In this document: one piece after another, positions 56,251-64,000 of the stretch
Layout of the letters: the number at the start of each line of letters is the position of its first letter
How positions within the stretch are numbered: the stretch's first letter is position 1
Assembly: GCA_964036275.1 (NCBI GenBank)
Contig: OZ038433.1
Location: 32,521,336 to 32,585,335, forward strand
Source: Litoditis marina
Taxonomy: Eukaryota > Nematoda > Chromadorea > Rhabditida > Rhabditidae
Reading direction: 5' to 3'
DNA: 64,000 nt
Notes under the pieces: generated by a model
What the model saw: only the letters and a program-made list of their open reading frames with translations
Database searches by the model: none
Told to the model about the DNA's origin: nothing
Made by a program: the position numbers and the translations under genes

Positions 56251-58233
56251 CGTTTTGGTCATAGTAACTTGTAAAATACTGTACAAAACGATACCAAACA
56301 TGACTGTTCTCCGTTATATCAAGCCCGTGCCTTGGGTTTGCGAAAGATCGACTTTTTCCGTGGTTGTCGTGTGGCCTGGCAATGTATGTCATTCGGCATG
56401 CACTTACACCTTCGTTGTTCACGTTTCGTACTGTAAAAACTAATTTGTATTTTTGTCGCGTCGCCTGCACGCGCGCGCGTTTTGTCGAAATTTATAATTG
56501 TTTTAAGCATGGGCAGGTACAATTACATTTTTTGCCAATTTTCGTACTGTAAAACCTAATTTGAAATTTTGTCGCGTCGCGCCTAAGTGTAAGCCATGTA
56601 CAGCGTCTTTCCAACTATAAAGTGCTTGGCCTCCCTAATTTTTATTCAATAGGCTGTTGGCACAGTGAATCCTAAAAAAAATTCGTGACACTTATCAGCA
56701 GTAAGTTGGCACGCGTCAAGTTCAATAAAACATTCATGAAAAAGTGGGGGCCCAACGACTGTGAGATTTGTCTTCTGTTGTGCGCCCCTTAGACAGCTAC
56801 TTCTAAATGGAGCGGTTACTGCTACAAAAACCGAAAAATACTAATATACTTAAGTATAACTGTTTATTACAAACATACAAAAGTCGTAAAATATTTTTTC
56901 AAACCTGTAAACTAGAATCTGCAAATAGCCAAAAAATACTAATATACTCAAGTATAACTGTTCATTACAAACATACAAAAGTCGTAAAATATTTTTTCAA
57001 ACCTGTAAACTAGAATCTGCAAATAGCCAAAAAATACTAATATACTCAAGTATAACTGTTCATTACAAACATACAAAAGTCGTAAAATATTTTCTCAAAC
57101 CTGTAAACTGAAATATAGTGGCAGGCCTCACAGCTACGTTAAATTCTTTGGCAGTACAATGTCACGCATTTCTATCAACAAAATACGTTGCCAGTCCGTA
57201 CAAAACCGTGAAACTCTTGAGAAGAACTAGAAAACGCGCAATTTCTTACGGGGGGAGTTGAAGAGAACTTGGAGAGTGGAAATCAACCTTGAAGGCTGGC
57301 TGTAACAGTCAGAGTTTAATGGGACCGTTCCTCTTTAATTTGGAGCTGATTTTGCTAACATTGAAAATCCACAATAATTCATTCCTCTTGTACTGCTCCG
57401 TTTTTTTTCTCGAAAATGTACGGCGCGCCCTCGCGCACGAACATAATACACCGAGTTCGCCTACGTGCAGATTTTTCGAAATATCGATGAAATTGCAAAA
57501 TCATATTCAAAACATGGCCAAAACCATCACAATTGCAGCCGTGAAAAAGTATTTGTGAATATACTGAAAACAACAAAGCAGTGAGATATTAAGGATTGCG
57601 ACATTACAGTAACCCAAGTCTTGTTGGCTTCATTTTTGCTGCGTTATGTGGTTTTTTGATCTCTCCGTATTGTAGATGTCAAACTTCTGTCTCGAAACAG
57701 AAAAAAAATGAATTTTTTCATTGTTCAAAAATTGGGTTCATAGCAGATTTTAGAGGTACTTTCATTTTCCTTACTAGACGAAATTGTACACTGAATATGA
57801 AGAATCACCAGCATTTGGTACCGCCATGACATTGTGTAGTTCCGTCATTGACACCGAAACTCCAACACAGTGCCAAAAAACTTCAAATGAATTAGTTACA
57901 TGGAAACCACAGGTTTTTTGCAATAGTGTTTTCCTTCATTTGCGTGAATACAGGTGTAAATAAGTGAAACTTTCACATGATGATGATCAACCTTGGAATT
58001 TTGCTGTTACACTGGCCGGATCTTAGTGTCTTTGTGGGATGACTCGGAAACACTGGCGCTAATTTACTGCAACTAGCTAGCTACAAGGCGAGAGCGTGCA
58101 AGTCAATGAGGCCGCAGAGAGGCTGAGACAGTCTGAGTCTCTCTGACCGGCACTCTGTCGGGGCCACTACAAAAGTGGCTTGCTAATTGGCGAGTTGTCT
58201 GAAGAACTATACGATTATGTGTTTGTATTCCAG
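56251..58233. repeat. intergenic; 98-base tandem repeat at about 56830-57115
   Basis: A 98-base unit (AAAAAATACTAATATACT..., CAAACCTGTAAACTAGAATC) occurs nearly three times. At 56720-56785 is a fragment related to an arm of the fold-back at 26.8 kb. Around 58060-58200 is a dispersed repeat with GACAGTCTGAGTCTCTCTGA. No supported gene. Confidence 0.5.
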
Positions 58234-61200
58234 GTGAATCGGATCAGCATTATATTGACATAACCCGTATGTCAGGACAAAAACGTGATGATCTACAAGG
58301 AATCCGCGGGTTTGCCATTCTTGCGGTTCTCCTGTTTCATTTCTTCCCGGAACATTTTCCGAATGGATATATTGGAGTCGACCAGTCAGTACAGTAACAT
58401 CTGAACAATTCGTTACTCGTTATAGTTGTCACCAATTTGAATCTCGTCAGGAGGCTCTGTAATAGGGTTGTTAAAGTCAAACTCGAAACTCCACCGACTT
58501 GACTTGAAATACTCGAAAATTTTCTCAAAACTCGCAAACTCTAAAGCTCGAATACTCAGAATTTCTGAATTTCAACTCGAAACTCAAAAAGATTCTCACA
58601 GTACAAGTCAAGTTTGAAGAAAAAACAGACAAGTGTTTGAACATTGTTTTCGACATCATTTTTACTAAGACTTTTTTAAAGAGTCTATTGAACTAGCAGA
58701 GTTGAATGCAAAAACTGATGAAGTTTTTGATAGCAATCACGGGAGAAAAAAGGAACAAAAAGTTCCGTAATCTCATTGTAGGACTCACAGTAGAAATGGA
58801 ACTCTTGTACAAACTACTACTATGGAAGGAGGCATCAGCAAAAAATTGCACAAGGGAAAATGTCAGAAACATTAGGGTTTCGTTAAAAAAGAGAGCTCAC
58901 TATGGTTGTTTATCGAGTTCAAAATTTCGAGTTTTCGAGTTTTCGATTTTTCGAGTTTCGGGAAATTTCGAGTTTTAGAGTTTCGAGTTCGACTCAATTC
59001 GAAAATTTTTGAGTTTTTTCGAGTCGAGTCGAGTTTTGAGTGTTTTTGGACCCAAAAGAGACATTTTTCGAGTCCGAAATTTAGATTTTCGAGTTTTCGC
59101 GTTCAAAATTTTGAGTTTTCGAGTTTTCGAGTTTTCGAGTTTTGGAAAATTTCGAGTTTTCGAATTTTCGAGTTTTCGAGTTTTGAGAAATTTCGAGTTC
59201 TCGAGTTTCGAGTTCGACTCAACTCGAAAATTTTCGAGTTTTTTCGAGTCGAGTCGAGTTTCGAGTTCGAATTTAACAACCCTAGAGCTCACATTGTGTT
59301 TCAGATTTTTCGTGCTCTCTGGCTATTTAATCGCCATGGTTTGCAACAGGGAAAAGACTCTAAATATGGAAGCCGTAACCCAATTCTATTATCGAAGAAT
59401 AAAGAGAATAGTTCCGCTCTATGCTCTTGTCATCTTTCTTATATTGCTTTTTATACGCTTTTTTCTGCCCTGGGCCAATTTCGACTTGAATGTAGACTCT
59501 GCCTGGTCCGCCATTCTTTTTTCAACCAACTTGAGGGGCGAAGATCCCAATATGGCATACGCAACGCAGGTATGTTGAAAGTCAACAGAATAGTTACGTA
59601 AAGTTAGTATTTTTACAGACATCGTGCACTTTTTCATTGCACGTTTCTGATTTCTGCTGAGTTCACCATGTTTTACGTGACTATGCTAGTGCTTAACGGT
59701 ATAAGAACGATCTGAACTATAAATCGGTCTATTGTTTTTCGGACCAGCTTTTGCCGAAACAGAACCACCGGGTTCACCCCCCACATTCATCTGTTTTGTC
59801 CCTATTAGTCAAAGATATCGAGTGGTAAACAGCATTGATGTGCAGTCATCATAAAATCGACTCTCATTTCCTGCTTCGTTTCCAGAGATCAGACTATAGA
59901 ATCAGACTGTGAACACATTCGGTTACTTTTCTTACCCAGAGCTCATCTTTTCAGTTGAAATTAGCTGAGGATGCCTTTACTCATACATGGTCTCTCGCGG
60001 TCGAAATGCAGTTCTACGCACTAGTTCCAGTCATTTTTTATGTTCTCAAAAAGTGTTCGTGTAGGACGCGGACTTGGTTTATTGGAGCAATAGGTATACT
60101 CCTTTTCACTGGCTCTTATTATTGGAATGGAGAACCTGTGTTCAGAATTCAATACGAGAACATTCTCCAAGACTAATCCGAGTGAAAGGTTTTGTCCGTC
60201 AATAAAAACGTCAAAGCACGAAACACTGGCCGTAAAATCATTTTGTTCTGCTCTGAGAGCATTGGAAGTAAACGTGAGACTCGTGTAAAATGGAGAGTGT
60301 TTTCCTTCTCCTCTTTTTATTATTTTCATGTTTTTTTTCAGTCATCGCGTCTTGCTGGCTTCAGTTGACGATAGAAAACGAATACACAGCCTTCAACGGT
60401 GTGCTATGCCGCCTATGGCAGTTCTCAATAGGTATTGTTATTCTCCGTTACCACGAGACTCCCACATCCTTTTTTCGTTTGACCAATATTCATAATAATA
60501 ACAATAACACTTTACGGCAAGTATTTCAGCCGTCTAATTCATGGCACGGCGAATTGCATTAGTTCTGATTCCGTAATAATTTACTGTATTCATTGGGTGC
60601 GTTACATAAAACTTCATTGGGTGCGTTACGGCGATTTTTCACCACTTATTCGTTGATCAAGAAACTACAAATCTCCATTAGCGCATGCTCAGTTTTATAA
60701 GAACACATTGACAAATACTCTTCGGAATACTTATCTTTTTTCCAAGCAATAGGCATTCGGAAATCTTGGCACAATGCCAATGGGTCTCAGCGGGAATGAA
60801 ACGAAGTATACCGTGGCAGGCGGGGATCTAACTCAGGGGTGTCGGCTGGTGCACCCCGTCGCACTCATACATTCTTTCGGTAGCACGGCCATAGGATATC
60901 TGCAATTGTTACAGCGGTTGAATACTAGGGATAAAATGAGTACTCACGTGAAGTGAGCATTCTAATTAGGCATCGTGCACTTTGCTATTGCATGTTTCTG
61001 AGTTCTGCTGTGTTTAATGAACGACGATTGTCTTGATGTTCTTTCGCCCTGGTACCGGTATTCTCAGGCGGCAAAATGAGCATTGCTTCGAAACCGCCGG
61101 AAAATGCTGGTACTACCGACAGAGAACAGCGAAACTAATTCGCAGTACTACCAATATAGCGATTTGAAATATTTTCTGGTGGTATTAAGCTCATGAGGAT

Positions 61201-63323
61201 CCTTCGACCTCGCCAGGTCACTCGTGAGGTTTTACACATGAGATCTCGCAAGGTTCGGGGGGATTGCTACTGCGACTGAGCATGTTTTCTGAAAAATGTT
61301 TTGAAATCGTCCAACATCGTTATTCCAATCTGCGTCTCGAAAGTAAAGATATGCAAAATGAGATAAAGGTGCCAGTTCTTTCCGACCAGTATGATATGTT
61401 CTGTTATAGGTACCACAATTATATTTATGCTATCCATATTCAGGAATCTACTCATTTTTCGTGACCGAGACTGTAGATTCAACAAAATCCGAGGATGATC
61501 CTCTTTTGAATACAAAAACGAGTGAGTTTGTGTTTTATTAGAAAATGAGGTTGATTTAGATTTCGCATACAAAAAAAACAGGTTTATTTCTATTTCTACC
61601 TCCTTATCCAATTCTCATCCCAGTTTTTTACGTAATCATATGCGTAATGAATCAATCAATATAATCAATGTAGTACAGAACATAAAATATTGGAAGTGAA
61701 CTTACTAAATTTTTACAAGCCCTATCTGTTGCAACGCTCTTTCTAGATTCCTTTTTCGGATTGGAGCACAATATAATCTGTAATATTCTACATTGCTGCA
61801 CCGCTATTTCGCTCATGCTTCCATTTTCTCCACACAAGCTGCCAGACCAATACCTCAGGTAAGCTAAGTGATTAATTCAGCGCAATATAGATCCAAATAC
61901 GTGTTCTCATTAAATCGAATTCTTAAAAAAAGTATGAGGCAGCTAGGCTAAGTGCGGTATAGATAACCTTATAAACATTAAGTTACTGAAGGCAAATTTC
62001 AATAATGATGAAAAAACATGAAATGTTGATCAAGTTTGCAAGGGTTTTGGTGTCATTGGCTTACTCTAATCGTCCTTTCATAATTATATAGTTGTCAAAC
62101 TCATAAAACTTGCATACCCTAATGAATGAATTGTAGATTGGTGGTGACCTTATTGACCGGAGGCATGATGGTTTGTGGGCGGAACGTTCAGTCAAAACTT
62201 GTCTCAAACCGAGCCATTTCCTATCTGGGAGACGTTTCGTACGCGTTGTATCTTGTACACTGGCCTATTTTCACGTACATCAAGCTGCAATACCCCCATA
62301 GTACTACAGGTTTGAAGTTTATTCTATATTGATTACAGACCATTGATTTAATCGATTACAGATTCAAGAGGGTTGCGCAAACGTAGGGAAGAACATACTC
62401 AAAAATCAATATTTGAAATCTCTCCGTTCAAAAATCAGTGATTCAGAATATAGGATTTGTCAAACCATTGCGGACACCGTACCATCAATTTAGTATGGGA
62501 CGGGGTTCGGCGAGCGGCCAGTTTGTCTGCGTATCATTGATCTGCACACTCTCTCAACTTCTGGCAGATAATCAACGACCGCTCGCCACGCATCGCTCAA
62601 TCAATTGAACCCTCTGCTGTCTTTATGGGGAAAGTGGCGACTATAACTACCTCGATCATTTCCCAGTCAATGTTGATAGACCGGTAAACTTTTGACGAGT
62701 ACATCGTGTGAAACAGAGATGGCAAATTCTGCGAATCTTCTTGTAACTCGTTTTACGAGCCTTTCTTCTCGCGCAGAAAGAGACAACATAAAGTTTTCAG
62801 CCCTCTGTTGTGGATGCCTCTTCTCGTGTGTTCTCAGTATTTTTTTGAAAGAAACCTACGAAAAAGAATATCTGAGAAGCAACAAACCGACAATATTCTC
62901 TCTAATATTGGCTCTCTACACTATCTCAATAGCATTTCTGATAATTTGCAAGCAAGTGGACAGTCGTCATATTTTTCATATGCCGGCCGATGGAGGAGTT
63001 TTCTCGAATTGGACGACCGGTAAGTTGCCAGAAATGAAACATCATTGCGTTTTTTTATCAAATCTTTCACGATTTAGAGATTTATTTCGATCACATCACA
63101 TCGTTCCGATCTGCTATATAGTTTAGCTGGGCCAGTATTGCGAGCATGACAATAGTGTGGTCTTTTTTCATTCATAACTTTGTTTTTGTAACTACGATTT
63201 CAATTCCCAGAGGAAATAATACAAATGAACGAAGATTTCACGAGAAATGACAATCCCAGTCTCAGACTCAGTCAGTGCGATTACCGGGAAGGAAAAGGAC
63301 CATTCGGCTGGTGCGAATTCAAG
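58234..63323 (+). CDS. acyltransferase-3 (OAC-type) membrane protein, 3' end beyond window
   Basis: Eight exons join in frame: 58234-58384, 59305-59569, 59955-60093, 60342-60431, 61720-61858, 62137-62309, 62801-63019, 63211-63323. The probable start is ATG 58269, 35 bases after a TATTCCAG acceptor that could be a trans-splice site. Family motifs appear in order: KRDDLQGIRGFAILAVLLFH with the conserved His, GVDQFFVLSGYLIA, FYYRRIKRIVPLY, TWSLAVEMQFYALVPVI, CRLWQFSIG, YLGDVSYALYLVHWPIF, KETYEKEYL, and the segment CDYREGKGPFGWCEFK that precedes the C-terminal SGNH domain. That domain must lie beyond 64000. Members are multi-span proteins thought to move acyl groups onto lipids or sugars; C. elegans has a large oac family. 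The junction 60431/61720 is the least certain. Confidence 0.85.
58463..59283. mobile_element. fold-back element rich in CTCGAA/TTCGAG, in an intron
   Basis: The ends AGGGTTGTTAA and TTAACAACCCT are inverted. The left part has many CTCGAAA motifs and the right part (58916-59270) many TTTCGAG motifs, so the ends can pair over a long range. It fills most of the first intron of the acyltransferase gene, and its right end lies 21 bases before the exon at 59305. The plus frames here are low-complexity Phe/Ser/Arg reading of the repeat. Confidence 0.65.
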
Positions 63324-64000
63324 GTCAGACTACCAGGCGGGTAGCAATTGCTCAGAAACCTCATGAGATACCTCGTGAGCAATATCTTACAAACTTCTCG
63401 TGAGATCCTGTTAATTGCCATGCTACAACATTGGAAGTTCCCGAGTACCTCATGAGGTGCTCATGAGGCTCTCATGTGAGGTTGGGTGGATTGCTAAGCC
63501 GCCAGAAACTGTTACGACACAAGTGTATAGTCAGAACATGGTAATCAAAATTGAGTTGACTTCGAATAAAGTGGTTTTGTTAATGTATAATTAACAGAAT
63601 AATGAATAATATGTATGAAATACATTATTGATTAATTTAAACAAGTGTTGACAAGCTCAAAGACATTCGTGTCAATTTCCTATGATTGGCTAGTGTATTT
63701 GATTGAAATGACATAATTTGGAAATTGGTTTGAATTGCAATTGAACTTACCGAAGGGTTTCGAATCAGTTCAATTCTAAAGATCGGAGCAAAGTGGTGTT
63801 TTGAACACATAAAATGGAGGATTGGTTGGTTTCACTATTCAGACCACACACACAATATGATAAGATGTTGGGAAAACATGTTACCACTTCGTGTTTAGCT
63901 GTGAAAACGCTGGCAGCTTAAAATACCGGAGAAAATGCAGGCTTAAGTACTGGTGTCGAATTAGCCTGTATCTCCTTATGAATTTCGAACAGAACAGGCG
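63324..64000. other. intron of the acyltransferase gene to the window end
   Basis: A GTCAGA donor starts it. Positions 63350-63500 carry CTCATGAG motifs in both senses, and a related stretch is in another intron of the same gene at 61190-61270. No further exon is seen before 64000. Confidence 0.4.

Noticed and set aside
58906..59601. 231-residue plus-strand frame
   Set aside because: Its first half is a Phe/Ser/Arg reading of the TTCGAG array and its second half reads the wrong frame of an acyltransferase exon.
61264..61611. Overlapping frames on both strands at 61.26-61.61 kb
   Set aside because: They lie in an intron of the acyltransferase gene, have no domain and no splice support.

Overview
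The window looks like a nematode chromosome, most probably Caenorhabditis or a close relative. The DNA is AT-rich, genes are split into short exons by introns with TTTCAG-type acceptors, and acceptors lie a few bases before ATG codons as expected for spliced-leader trans-splicing. Two gene families that are large in nematodes are present (C-type lectin domain proteins and acyltransferase-3/OAC proteins). All exon models here were built by eye from reading frame, splice-site match and phase continuity; none was checked by a search.

Layout. 1-3.4 kb: two minus-strand multi-exon genes of unknown function, one running off the left edge. 4.5-28.4 kb: scattered plus-strand exons that keep phase and may be one gene or two, with introns swollen by transposons. 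The largest insertion is a Ty3/gypsy-type element on the minus strand (about 9-18.8 kb) whose envelope-like glycoprotein region is fused to Gag and lies upstream of Pol. A nested palindrome fills 22.0-24.1 kb, and a tRNA-like sequence sits inside a fold-back at 26.8-27.4 kb. 28.5-33.5 kb: two abutting mobile units with identical ends and different cargo. 33.7-43.3 kb: repeats, including a 1-kb inverted duplication that carries a broken non-LTR reverse transcriptase. 44.0-51.7 kb: a C-type lectin gene and a partial second copy. 54.7-55.1 kb: a possible small membrane-protein gene. 56.1 kb: a perfect 51-bp-arm hairpin. 58.2-63.3 kb: an OAC-type acyltransferase gene that runs off the right edge before its SGNH domain.

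Host genes probably encode secreted or membrane proteins (lectin, acyltransferase) plus several unrecognised proteins. Transposon sequence makes up much of the window and seems to account for most of the long introns. The most unusual element is the gag-env-pol retrotransposon. It carries a -1 frame change in the envelope region, a UGA codon before the protease and a UAG codon inside integrase, so this copy is probably dead.
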